From positions 1-64,000 of the forward strand of contig URRR01000008.1 in the NCBI GenBank assembly GCA_900550365.1: a stretch of DNA of 64,000 nucleotides. Direction: 5' to 3'. Each line of letters starts with the position of its first letter. Within the stretch, counting starts at the first letter, position 1. This stretch comes from an uncultured Prevotella sp. (GTDB taxonomy: Bacteria; Bacteroidota; Bacteroidia; Bacteroidales; Bacteroidaceae). The position numbers were made by a program, and so were the translations under genes. The notes below the pieces were generated by a model. That model searched no databases. It saw nothing but the letters and a program-made list of their open reading frames with translations, and was not told the DNA's origin. This document shows, piece after piece, positions 24,187-32,658 of this stretch.

Positions 24187-27100
24187 ATGGAATACAACTT
24201 CAACGAGATTGAGAAGAAATGGCAGAAAAGGTGGGCCGAGGACAAGACCTACCACGTGACCGAGGACAACGGCAAAGAGAAGTTCTACGTGCTTAACATG
24301 TTCCCGTATCCCTCAGGAGCGGGCCTGCACGTGGGTCATCCGCTCGGCTACATCGCCTCTGACATATACGCACGCTACAAGCGCCAGCAGGGCTTCAACG
24401 TGCTCAACCCCATGGGCTACGACGCCTACGGCCTGCCGGCCGAGCAGTACGCCATACAGACGGGACAGCACCCGGCAGTGACCACCGAGGCCAACATCAA
24501 CCATTACCGCGAGCAGCTTGACAAGATCGGCTTCTCGTTCGACTGGGACAGGGAGGTGCGCACGTGCGACCCGAAGTATTATCACTGGACTCAGTGGGCA
24601 TTCATCAAGATGTTCAACTCTTACTATGACAACGCAGCACAGAAGGCGCGGCCGATAGAGGAACTGGAGAAACATCTGGCCGAGCACGGCACCGAGGGGC
24701 TTGACGCTGCCTGCTCGGAGGAGCTGACGCTGACGGCTGCCGAGTGGAACGCCATGACGGACGACGAGAAGCGCCGCACGCTGATGAACTGGCGCATAGC
24801 TTACTTGGGCGAGACGATGGTAAACTGGTGCGCCGGACTGGGCACGGTGCTTGCCAACGACGAGGTGGTTGACGGCGTATCGGTGCGCGGCGGATATCCC
24901 GTTGTTCAGAAAAAGATGATGCAGTGGTGTCTGCGCGTCAGCGCATACGCCCAGCGCCTGCTCGACGGTCTTGACACCGTAGACTGGACCGACTCGCTGA
25001 AGGAGACCCAGCGCAACTGGATAGGACGGTCAGAGGGTACGGAGATTGAATTTAAGATAAAAGCCCCCTCTAACTCCCCCTGTGGGGGAGGACAGGCTTG
25101 CTCTGCATCTCAAACATCTTCTAATCATAATTGTAAGGAAGGACAGGTTACCCCTGAAAGCTTGAATGACAGGTGGGAACAATTCAAAACGGCAAATCCT
25201 TTCAATTATAATATATTGAAAGAAAACGCCAAAGAAAACCGGACACACCAGACACAGGCAGAAGAGGCTCTTTGGGAAGCACTGAGAGGAAAACAACTTG
25301 GTGAGAAATTCAGAAGACAGCATATAATAGGGGACTTTATTGTTGACTTCATTTCATTTACGAGTAAACTTGTAATTGAAGTTGACGGTGGATATCACAA
25401 TAATCCTGAACAGACAGAAGCTGATAACCTGAGAACGAAATTCTTAAACGAAGCTGGCTTCAGAGTATTGAGGTTTACCAATGAAGAGGTACTGAATAAC
25501 ATTGATGACGTTTTGGCAAAGATAAAAGCCCCCTCTAACTCCCCCTGTGGGGGAGGACAGGTTTGCTCTGCCTCTCAAGCAAATCAAAGCTCAAATACAG
25601 AAGGAAAACTGGATGCCTCAAAAGCTAGCCAAAGCTCCCCCACAGGGGGAGTTGAGGGGGCTTTCACTATCTTCACAACCCGTGCCGACACAATATTCGG
25701 AGTTACGTTCATGGTGCTTGCGCCTGAGAGTGAGCTTGTGGCAAAGGTCACCACGGCGGAGCAGAAGGCGGAGGTTGACGCTTATCTGGAGCGCACGAAG
25801 AAGCGCACCGAGCGCGAGCGCATCAGTGACCGCTCGGTAAGCGGCGTGTTCTCAGGCTCTTACGCCATCAATCCGTTCACAGGCGAGGATATTCCTATCT
25901 GGATATCTGACTACGTGCTGGCAGGATACGGTACGGGAGCCATAATGGCCGTGCCGGCTCACGACTCGCGCGACTATGCCTTCGCCAAGCACTTCGGACT
26001 GGAGATACGTCCGCTCATCGAGGGCTGCGACGTTAGCGAGGAGAGCTTTGACGCCAAAGAGGGCACGGTGTGCAACTCGCCGAAGAGTGGGGTAGAGGCT
26101 ATCAAAGGTTTCTCGCTCAACGGTCTTTCAGTAAAGGAAGCCATACATAAGACGAAGGAGTTTGTAAAGGACCACAACCTGGGCCGCGTGAAGGTGAATT
26201 ACCGCCTGCGCGACGCTATCTTCTCACGTCAGAGATACTGGGGCGAACCGTTCCCCGTATATTATAAGGACGGACAGCCTTACATGATACCTGAGGAATG
26301 TCTGCCGCTGGAGCTGCCCGAGATTGACCAGTATAAGCCGACAGAGACGGGCGAGCCACCGCTGGGTCATGCCAAGAAGTGGGCATGGGACACGGCGAAC
26401 AACTGCGTTGTTGACAAGAACCTCATTGACGGCAAGACCGTATTCCCGCTGGAACTGAACACGATGCCGGGCTTCGCCGGTTCGTCAGCATATTACCTTA
26501 GATACATGGACCCGCACGACGACCGTGCGCTCGTAAGCCGTGAGGCCGACGAATACTGGCGCAACGTTGACCTGTATGTGGGCGGAACGGAGCACGCCAC
26601 GGGTCACCTGATATACTCACGCTTCTGGAACAAGTTCTTGCATGACCTCGGCGTGTCGTGCGAGGAGGAGCCGTTCAAGAAGCTCGTAAACCAGGGCATG
26701 ATACAGGGACGCTCAAACTTTGTGTACAGAGTTATAAAAGCAAAAGCCCCCTCTGACTCCCCCTGTGGGGGAGGACAGGTTTGCCCTGAGGGGACAAATC
26801 CTGAAAAATCAAACTCCGAAGAAACTTCTGCTTCTAAAGCTGACTTGAGCTCCCCCACAGGGGGAGTTGAGGGGGCTTCTCCTCTCTTTGTAAGCTACGG
26901 CCTTAAAGACAAATACGAAGTTACTCCGATACACGTTGACGTGAACATAGTACACGGCGACGTGCTCGACATTGACGCCTTCAAGGCATGGCGGCCGGAG
27001 TATGCCGACGCAAGGTTCATACTTGAAGACGGCAAGTACGTGTGCGGATGGGCTATCGAGAAGATGTCGAAGTCGATGTTCAACGTCGTAAATCCCGACA

Positions 27101-27747
27101 TGATTGTAGAGAAATACGGCGCCGACACGCTGCGTCTGTACGAGATGTTCCTCGGTCCCGTGGAGCAAAGCAAGCCGTGGGACACCAACGGCATTGACGG
27201 CTGCCACCGCTTCCTCAAGAAGTTCTGGGCGCTCTACTGCGACAAGGACGGCATGAAGGAGCTGACCGACGGCGAGGCTACGGCCGACGAGATGAAGAGC
27301 CTGCACAAGCTGATAAAGAAGGTGACGCAGGACATCGAGGCCTTCAGCTACAACACGTCGGTGGCAGCGTTTATGATATGCGTCGGCGAACTGGCTCAGA
27401 TGAAGTGCCGCAACCGCGGCGTACTGACCTGTCTGGTGAAGCTGATAGCTCCATTCGCGCCGCACATAGCCGAGGAGCTGTGGCACATGCTGGGCAACAA
27501 CACCACCGTATGCGACGCCCCGTGGCCCGCTTATGACGAGAAATATCTCGTTGAGAGCACCGTCAACCTGACAATATCATTCAACGGCAAGGCCCGCTTC
27601 CAGATGCAGTTCGCCGCCGACGCTGACAACAAGACAATAGAGGACACCGTCCTCACTGACGACCGCTCGAAGAAATACATCGGCGACAAGCACGTGGTTA
27701 AGGTTATCATCGTGCCCAAGAAGATTGTAAATGTGGTTGTTAAGTAA
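24187..27747 (+). CDS. leuS: Leucyl-tRNA synthetase with two in-frame insertions
   Basis: A class Ia synthetase charging tRNA-Leu. The start MEYNFNEIEKKWQKRW is the family N-terminus. HVGH (the HIGH motif) is at residues 48-51 and EKMSKS near residue 959. The editing CP1 domain has TTRADTIFG and AVPAHDSRDYAFAKHFG with the key Asp. Without insertions it would be about 940 residues, as in other Bacteroidota; here it is 1186. The extra sequence is at residues about 292-493 (with a nuclease domain) and 853-898. Both replace a beta-hairpin turn and leave catalytic and editing motifs intact, so the enzyme is presumably active; it is the only leuS in the window. The unique tRNA in this window is a tRNA-Leu. 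Confidence 0.97.
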   Translation: MEYNFNEIEKKWQKRWAEDKTYHVTEDNGKEKFYVLNMFPYPSGAGLHVGHPLGYIASDIYARYKRQQGFNVLNPMGYDAYGLPAEQYAIQTGQHPAVTTEANINHYREQLDKIGFSFDWDREVRTCDPKYYHWTQWAFIKMFNSYYDNAAQKARPIEELEKHLAEHGTEGLDAACSEELTLTAAEWNAMTDDEKRRTLMNWRIAYLGETMVNWCAGLGTVLANDEVVDGVSVRGGYPVVQKKMMQWCLRVSAYAQRLLDGLDTVDWTDSLKETQRNWIGRSEGTEIEFKIKAPSNSPCGGGQACSASQTSSNHNCKEGQVTPESLNDRWEQFKTANPFNYNILKENAKENRTHQTQAEEALWEALRGKQLGEKFRRQHIIGDFIVDFISFTSKLVIEVDGGYHNNPEQTEADNLRTKFLNEAGFRVLRFTNEEVLNNIDDVLAKIKAPSNSPCGGGQVCSASQANQSSNTEGKLDASKASQSSPTGGVEGAFTIFTTRADTIFGVTFMVLAPESELVAKVTTAEQKAEVDAYLERTKKRTERERISDRSVSGVFSGSYAINPFTGEDIPIWISDYVLAGYGTGAIMAVPAHDSRDYAFAKHFGLEIRPLIEGCDVSEESFDAKEGTVCNSPKSGVEAIKGFSLNGLSVKEAIHKTKEFVKDHNLGRVKVNYRLRDAIFSRQRYWGEPFPVYYKDGQPYMIPEECLPLELPEIDQYKPTETGEPPLGHAKKWAWDTANNCVVDKNLIDGKTVFPLELNTMPGFAGSSAYYLRYMDPHDDRALVSREADEYWRNVDLYVGGTEHATGHLIYSRFWNKFLHDLGVSCEEEPFKKLVNQGMIQGRSNFVYRVIKAKAPSDSPCGGGQVCPEGTNPEKSNSEETSASKADLSSPTGGVEGASPLFVSYGLKDKYEVTPIHVDVNIVHGDVLDIDAFKAWRPEYADARFILEDGKYVCGWAIEKMSKSMFNVVNPDMIVEKYGADTLRLYEMFLGPVEQSKPWDTNGIDGCHRFLKKFWALYCDKDGMKELTDGEATADEMKSLHKLIKKVTQDIEAFSYNTSVAAFMICVGELAQMKCRNRGVLTCLVKLIAPFAPHIAEELWHMLGNNTTVCDAPWPAYDEKYLVESTVNLTISFNGKARFQMQFAADADNKTIEDTVLTDDRSKKYIGDKHVVKVIIVPKKIVNVVVK
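25061..25664 (+). mobile_element. In-frame element in leuS carrying a DUF559/Vsr-like nuclease domain
   Basis: The left terminal repeat at 25061-25096 starts AAGCCCCCTCTAACTCCCCC. The right terminal repeat at 25635-25664 is its inverse complement with a one-base difference. A second direct copy of the left end (25526-25561, about 53 bp alike with two mismatches) lies after the nuclease domain, so the 465-bp nuclease cassette is flanked by direct repeats. The cassette encodes about 120 residues typical of DUF559: HQTQAEEALWEALRGKQLGEK, FRRQHIIGDFIVDFIS, KLVIEVDGGYH and FRVLRFTNEEVL. The terminal repeats are translated as KAPSNSPCGGGQ and SSPTGGVEGA. The cassette is clearly more AT-rich than leuS. 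No in-frame ATG precedes the domain, so it would be made only as part of LeuRS unless processed. Confidence 0.85.
26744..26878 (+). mobile_element. Nuclease-less copy of the same element in leuS
   Basis: The left end 26744-26779 and right end 26850-26878 match the ends of the 25061-25664 element; only about 70 bp of AT-rich filler lies between. Translated as AKAPSDSPCGGGQ ... SSPTGGVEGAS, about 46 residues, in frame. It replaces the turn between NFVYRVI and LFVSYGLK upstream of KMSKS. It has the structure of a non-autonomous derivative. Confidence 0.85.
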
Positions 27748-28017
27748 GGTTATACGGTTATCGGGTTTTCAGGTTATGAGGTTTGATTACGGTTTTAAGG
27801 TTACCGGGTTTTAGGTTATGTGGTTTTAGGGTTATCAGGGTTTAGGGTCTTAGGTTATACGGTAAGTATTGGTCCTATCAGCCCTATTAATCCTAATTAC
27901 CGAAAAACCTTCAAACCTAATAACCAAATAACCTAATAACCCTAAAACCGCATAACCTTAAACCCGATAACCCTAAAACCGCATAACCTTAAAACCGCAT
28001 AACCTTAAAACCGTAAA
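27748..28017. repeat. Mirror hairpin block, family F (GGTTATGAGG)
   Basis: GGTTATACGGTTATCGGG units (27750-27860) and the reverse complement ATAACCTTAAAACCG units (27897-28017), with a short family H piece between, fill the gap between leuS and the YitT gene and end 5 nt before the start codon. Confidence 0.85.
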
Positions 28018-28022
28018 ATACA

Positions 28023-28952
28023 ATGACACGACAAGCGATATTAAGAGAGGGCAGAGACTATCTCAACATAACCCTCGGCCTGATGCTCTACACATTCGGC
28101 TTCACGGTGTTTCTGCTGCCCTACGAGATAGTGACGGGCGGCATAGCAGGTATCGGCGCGGTAGTGTTCTACGCCACCAAGTTCCCCGTTCAGTACACGT
28201 TCTTCATCATCAACGCCGTGCTCATCGTGGCGGCGCTGAAGATACTGGGCTGGCGCTTCCTGATGAAGACCATCTACGCCACGTTCATGCTGACGTTCCT
28301 GCTTGAGCTGGCGCAAGACGTCGTAATGCAGTCTGACGGCACGTTCTACAAGCTCTTGGGCGAGGGCAACGACTTCATGTCGCTTGTAATAGGCTGTATG
28401 ATGACGGGCACGGCACTGGCCATAGTCTTTCTTAACAACGGCTCTACGGGCGGCACCGACATCATAGCCGCTGCCGTAAACAAATACCGCAACATATCGC
28501 TCGGCCGCGTAATCCTGCTCATCGACGTGTGCATTATCGGCAGCTGTCTGTTCGTAGACACGTTCGGCCCGATAGAGATGCGCTGCCAGAAAGTGGTGTT
28601 CGGCTTCTGCACTATGTTCATCGAGTGCTCCATGCTTGACTACGTGATGAACTGGCAGCGCCAGTCGGTGCAGTTTTTCATCTTCTCAAAAAAATATCAG
28701 GAGATAGCCAACGCCATCGCCAAGACCACCGACCACAGCATGACCATACTCGACGGCCACGGCTGGTACAGCGGCAAGGAGACCAAGGTAATCTGCCTCA
28801 TGGCAAAAAAGCGTGAGAGCGTCACCATTTTCCGCCTTATCAAGACAATAGACCCCAACGCCTTCGTCAGCCAAAGCTCAGTGCAAGGCGTCTACGGTGA
28901 AGGATTCGACCAAATAAAAGTAAAAGTTAAAAGTAAAAAAGTAGAAAAGTAA
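28023..28952 (+). CDS. YitT-family membrane protein (DUF2179)
   Basis: A 309-residue protein with five or six membrane helices in the first 200 residues, typical YitT sequence (FLLPYEIVTGGIAGIGAV, NNGSTGGTDIIAAAVNKY) and a cytoplasmic C-terminal DUF2179 domain (ITILDG-like MTILDGHGWYSGKETKVI, IKTIDPNAFVSQ). Transport substrate is unknown. No promoter is visible after leuS, so it may be co-transcribed through the repeat hairpin. Confidence 0.92.
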   Translation: MTRQAILREGRDYLNITLGLMLYTFGFTVFLLPYEIVTGGIAGIGAVVFYATKFPVQYTFFIINAVLIVAALKILGWRFLMKTIYATFMLTFLLELAQDVVMQSDGTFYKLLGEGNDFMSLVIGCMMTGTALAIVFLNNGSTGGTDIIAAAVNKYRNISLGRVILLIDVCIIGSCLFVDTFGPIEMRCQKVVFGFCTMFIECSMLDYVMNWQRQSVQFFIFSKKYQEIANAIAKTTDHSMTILDGHGWYSGKETKVICLMAKKRESVTIFRLIKTIDPNAFVSQSSVQGVYGEGFDQIKVKVKSKKVEK

Positions 28953-28957
28953 AAAGT

Positions 28958-29086
28958 AAAGGTGAGAAGGTGAGAAGGTGAGAGGGTGAGTTACTTTATT
29001 ATCCCTATCAGCCCTATTGGTCCTATTAGTCCTATTACTCCTATTATCCCAATTATGAATTATGAATTATGAATTATGAATTAAAT
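28958..29086. repeat. Repeat block: families B, H and E, running into rdgB
   Basis: GGTGAGAAGG units (28958-28992) follow the YitT stop. CCTATTAGTCCTATT units (29005-29050) follow, then GAATTATGAATTATG units (29051-29086), the last of which supplies the rdgB start codon and first codons. Confidence 0.8.
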
Positions 29087-29677
29087 AAAATTGTTTTTGC
29101 CACAAACAACAAGAATAAGCTGGCCGAGATACGTGAGATGCTTGCCGGCAGCGGCATCGAGATACTGTCGCTTGCAGACATCAACTGCCATGCAGACATA
29201 CCCGAGACATCGCCCACGATAGAGGGCAACGCCGTGCAGAAGGCACGCTACGTGTACGACAACTACGGCATGAGCTGCTTTGCCGACGACACAGGTCTCG
29301 AAGTAAAAGCCTTGAACGGCGCTCCCGGCGTCTACTCGGCACGCTACGCCGGCGGCGAAGGCCACGACAGCGAGGCCAACATGGCCAAACTGCTGGCCGA
29401 ACTCGACGGTAAGGCCGACCGCACGGCCCGCTTCCGCACGGCCATAGCCCTCATCCTCAAGGGCGACAGCGAGCCCAAGCTGTTTGAAGGCATCGTAAAC
29501 GGCGAGATAACAACCGCAAAGAGGGGAGGGGAGGGCTTCGGCTACGACCCAATATTCCGCCCCGACGGCTACGACAAGACCTTCGCCGAACTGGGCCACG
29601 AGATAAAGAACAAGATATCCCACCGCGCCAAGGCCGTTGCCCTGCTGGTGGAATATCTGAAAAAAACAACACTATGA
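29069..29677 (+). CDS. rdgB: Non-canonical purine NTP pyrophosphatase (RdgB/HAM1)
   Basis: A 202-residue enzyme that removes ITP, dITP and XTP from nucleotide pools. Motifs: IVFATNNKNKLAEIREML (nucleotide-binding start), FADDTGLEVKALNGAPGVYSARYAG (catalytic loop), GFGYDPIF and ISHRAKA. The start codon and residues MNYEL come from a GAATTATGAATT repeat unit; earlier ATGs in the tract run into stops after five codons. The stop overlaps the next gene's start by four bases (ATGA), so translation is probably coupled. Confidence 0.95.
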   Translation: MNYELNKIVFATNNKNKLAEIREMLAGSGIEILSLADINCHADIPETSPTIEGNAVQKARYVYDNYGMSCFADDTGLEVKALNGAPGVYSARYAGGEGHDSEANMAKLLAELDGKADRTARFRTAIALILKGDSEPKLFEGIVNGEITTAKRGGEGFGYDPIFRPDGYDKTFAELGHEIKNKISHRAKAVALLVEYLKKTTL

Positions 29678-30591
29678 TTGACCGCCTGTCAATACTTCTG
29701 CCGTGCTACAACAACGTATGCACCGACCTCGTTACAGCTCTCAGCAGACAGGCTGAAAGCATCGTAAACTCAGGCCGGCGGCTCGATTACGAGATAATAG
29801 TGGCCGACGACGGCTCTACTGACCATGACGCGATAAACCGTAACAAAGCTATTGACAGACTGCCACATGCACGATATGTCTTGAGAGGACACAACACAGG
29901 CCGCTCAGCCATACGTAACTGGCTCGCACGCGAAGCCCGTCACCCCTGGCTGCTGTTCATAGACAGCGACCTCGGCATAGACAATGACCATTACCTGGCC
30001 GCCTACCTCGCACTCGACGGCTCTGAAGTGGCCTGCGGCGGCTACACCGTAAGCGGCGACCCGAAAGCCCTGAGGCACAACCTGAGATACGCCTACGAGA
30101 ACAAAAACAGAAACAAACACATGGCTGCCGAACGGCTGAAGCATCCTTACGAGAACTTCCATACGTCAAACTTCATGATACGCCGCAGCATAATGCTCGA
30201 CCACCCGCTTGACGAGCGCATCAGGCGTTACGGCTACGAGGACATCCTCTTCGGCAAGAATCTCGGCCGGCTCGGCATCAGCATCACCCACATCGATAAT
30301 CCGCTCGTATTCAACTCTTTTGAGAACAACGCCGCCTTTACGGCCAAGACGTCAGAAGGCATGGCCACGCTGGCCGAATTTGAGAACGAGCTGCGCGGCT
30401 ATTCACCGCTGATAACAATGGCCGAAAGACTTGACCGCCTGCATCTTACGCCTTTCGTAAGAGCAATGTTCAAAACCTTCGGCAAACCCATAAAAAACAA
30501 CATTACGGGCAATAATCCCAGCCTTTTGCTGTTTAATATATACAAACTGGGCACCTTTTGCACCCTGATTGACGGCAAAAGGCAACGTTAA
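29674..30591 (+). CDS. Family 2 glycosyltransferase
   Basis: A 305-residue GT-A enzyme: SILLPCYNN, VADDGSTDHDA, and the DxD-like IDSDLGIDNDHY. The NFMIRRSIMLDHPLDERIRRYGYEDILFG segment is the usual acceptor-side ED motif region. No membrane helix is present. Overlap with rdgB and a 12-bp gap to porZ suggest one transcript. The sugar and acceptor are unknown. Confidence 0.9.
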   Translation: MIDRLSILLPCYNNVCTDLVTALSRQAESIVNSGRRLDYEIIVADDGSTDHDAINRNKAIDRLPHARYVLRGHNTGRSAIRNWLAREARHPWLLFIDSDLGIDNDHYLAAYLALDGSEVACGGYTVSGDPKALRHNLRYAYENKNRNKHMAAERLKHPYENFHTSNFMIRRSIMLDHPLDERIRRYGYEDILFGKNLGRLGISITHIDNPLVFNSFENNAAFTAKTSEGMATLAEFENELRGYSPLITMAERLDRLHLTPFVRAMFKTFGKPIKNNITGNNPSLLLFNIYKLGTFCTLIDGKRQR

Positions 30592-30603
30592 AGACGGCAA
30601 AAC

Positions 30604-32634
30604 ATGAAACAAATAACCATACTCCTGACACTGACGCTCGCCATGCTGGCCACGGCAGCGTCAGCCCTAACGGGCACTTGGCGCAACTATCTGGCCTACA
30701 GCGACATAACCGACGTGCAGCAGGCAGGCAACACCCTGTTCGTACTGGCCTCGGGCGGACTGTACTCATACAACACCACCGACCAGAGCATCACCACCTA
30801 CGACAAGACCAACGGCCTCAGCAGCTGCGGCATCAGCAGGATAGCATGGTGCCAGGAGGCAGGCCGCCTCGTTGCCGTGTACAGCAACGGCAACATCGAC
30901 CTCGTGAACCGTAACGGCAACGTCGTAAACATGCCTGAATACTACAACTATTCCACAACGGCAGACAAGACCATTTACGGCCTTGACGTCATCGGCCGCC
31001 ATGCTTATCTGTCAACCGGCTTCGGCATAGTAAACATCAACGTGGCCGACGCCAACGTGGCCGAGACCTATAATCTCGGTTTCCGCGTAGATTACGTCTA
31101 CACCGACGACAGCCGCATCTACGCCGCCTCAAGCACCAACGGCATCTACTCGGCACCGCTCACGGCCAACCTGCTCGACCCCGCTAACTGGACATACACC
31201 GCCCCGTACACCGCCCGCCAGCACACCGTTGACCCCGAACTGCTCGCCACGGCACAGACACTGAACCCCGGCGGACCGAAACGTAACTGGTTCACATATA
31301 TCAACTTCACTCATGGCCGTCTCTATACGTGCGGAGGATACTTCCTTCCTGGTCTTGCAGAATATGCCCGCCAGGGCACAATACAGGTGCTTGACGGCGA
31401 CGAATGGCACATCTGCCAGGAACAGCTCGACACCATAACCGGATATACTTACATTGACATGAACTGCGTGGCGGCTGATCCTAAAGACCCTGATCACATC
31501 TTCGCAGGCGGACGCTCAGGCATGTACGAGTTTAAAGACTGGAAACTAGTAAACTACTTCAACCGTGACAACAGCCCACTTCAGGGAGCAATCGATGGCG
31601 GTACAGAGCTTGGCAACAGTTACGTGCTTGTGCATACCATGATGTTTGATGACCAGACAAACAATCTCTGGCTGATCAACAGCCAGGCAAGGAGCAACTC
31701 AATATTTGAATATACACCCTCAGGAGAGTTCATATCCCACCATAACAGCGCTTTAATGACAGATGAAGATTTCAGCATGGCCGGCATGACAGGACTAATA
31801 AAAGACTCAAGAGACCTGATGTGGTTTGTAAACAACAGTTACGGAAATTCAAACATAATATGCTATCAGCCCGAAACAGAAGGAATAAACATCTACGGCA
31901 CAGAAGATTTTCATAATCAGAACGGCAGTATTCTTTCATTCATAAATATATGGTGTCTTGAAGAAGACAACGATGGAAATATATGGGTAGGAACAAATGT
32001 AGGTCCGTTTTACATTGAACCTGGAAACTTTAACCAGACAAACTCATGCCAGCTGACACAGTTTATAGTACCACGGAATGACGGAACCAACTACGGCGAC
32101 TATCTGCTTAACGGCATCAACATAACAGCAATAGCCATTGATGGCGCAGGGCGCAAATGGTTCGGCACGAGCGGCAACGGCGTTTACCTGATAAGCGAAG
32201 ACAATATGAAACAGTTGCAACACTTCACGTCTGAAGACTCTCCGCTGCTGTCAGACAACATACAGTCTATAGCAATAGACGATGAGACGGGAGAAGTCTA
32301 CTTCGCAACCGACCAGGGCCTCTGCTCATACACAAGCGACGCCACGGCGCCTGCCGCGGAAATGAACAAAGACAACGTCTATGCTTACCCTAACCCCGTG
32401 CGTCCTGACTATACAGGCCCGATAACCATTGTAGGCCTTACCTATGACGCTGATGTAAAGATAACCACTGTCAACGGCACACTCGTGGCTGAAGGCCGTA
32501 GCACGGGCGGCTCGTTCCAGTGGGACGGATGCGACATGAACGGCCGCCGCGTTGCTTCAGGCGTATATATGGTGCAGACAGCCACGTCAACGGGCGACAA
32601 AGGCACTGTGTGCAAGATAGCAGTAGTAAACTGA
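30604..32634 (+). CDS. porZ: PorZ-like T9SS component (beta-propeller, sorting domain)
   Basis: A 676-residue exported protein (signal peptide about 1-21) starting ALTGTWRNYLAYSDITDVQQAGNTLFVLASGGLYSYNT, which is characteristic of the PorZ propeller. Further two-component-regulator-type propeller blades appear later (GISRIAWCQ, DGNIWVGTNVGPFYIE, RKWFGTSGNGVYLI, GEVYFATDQGLCSY). The C-terminal 85 residues form a type A T9SS sorting domain (YAYPNPVRPDY, VKITTVNGTLV, WDGCDMNGRRVASGVYMVQ). In Porphyromonas gingivalis PorZ is part of the attachment complex of the type IX system, which agrees with the T9SS cargo at 40801. The length is somewhat below the 776 residues of the P. gingivalis protein. 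Confidence 0.85.
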   Translation: MKQITILLTLTLAMLATAASALTGTWRNYLAYSDITDVQQAGNTLFVLASGGLYSYNTTDQSITTYDKTNGLSSCGISRIAWCQEAGRLVAVYSNGNIDLVNRNGNVVNMPEYYNYSTTADKTIYGLDVIGRHAYLSTGFGIVNINVADANVAETYNLGFRVDYVYTDDSRIYAASSTNGIYSAPLTANLLDPANWTYTAPYTARQHTVDPELLATAQTLNPGGPKRNWFTYINFTHGRLYTCGGYFLPGLAEYARQGTIQVLDGDEWHICQEQLDTITGYTYIDMNCVAADPKDPDHIFAGGRSGMYEFKDWKLVNYFNRDNSPLQGAIDGGTELGNSYVLVHTMMFDDQTNNLWLINSQARSNSIFEYTPSGEFISHHNSALMTDEDFSMAGMTGLIKDSRDLMWFVNNSYGNSNIICYQPETEGINIYGTEDFHNQNGSILSFINIWCLEEDNDGNIWVGTNVGPFYIEPGNFNQTNSCQLTQFIVPRNDGTNYGDYLLNGINITAIAIDGAGRKWFGTSGNGVYLISEDNMKQLQHFTSEDSPLLSDNIQSIAIDDETGEVYFATDQGLCSYTSDATAPAAEMNKDNVYAYPNPVRPDYTGPITIVGLTYDADVKITTVNGTLVAEGRSTGGSFQWDGCDMNGRRVASGVYMVQTATSTGDKGTVCKIAVVN

Positions 32635-32658
32635 TTAAACCCATAAAGAAAGAAGAAA

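Noticed and set aside
25061..25664. Intein in LeuRS
   Set aside because: There is no Cys/Ser at the left junction, no His-Asn and Cys/Ser/Thr at the right junction, and no Hint-domain blocks; the nuclease is DUF559-like rather than LAGLIDADG.
25061..25664. Assembly error or frameshift explaining the long leuS
   Set aside because: The frame stays open across both insertions, the domain inside is coherent, and both inserts share the same defined ends.
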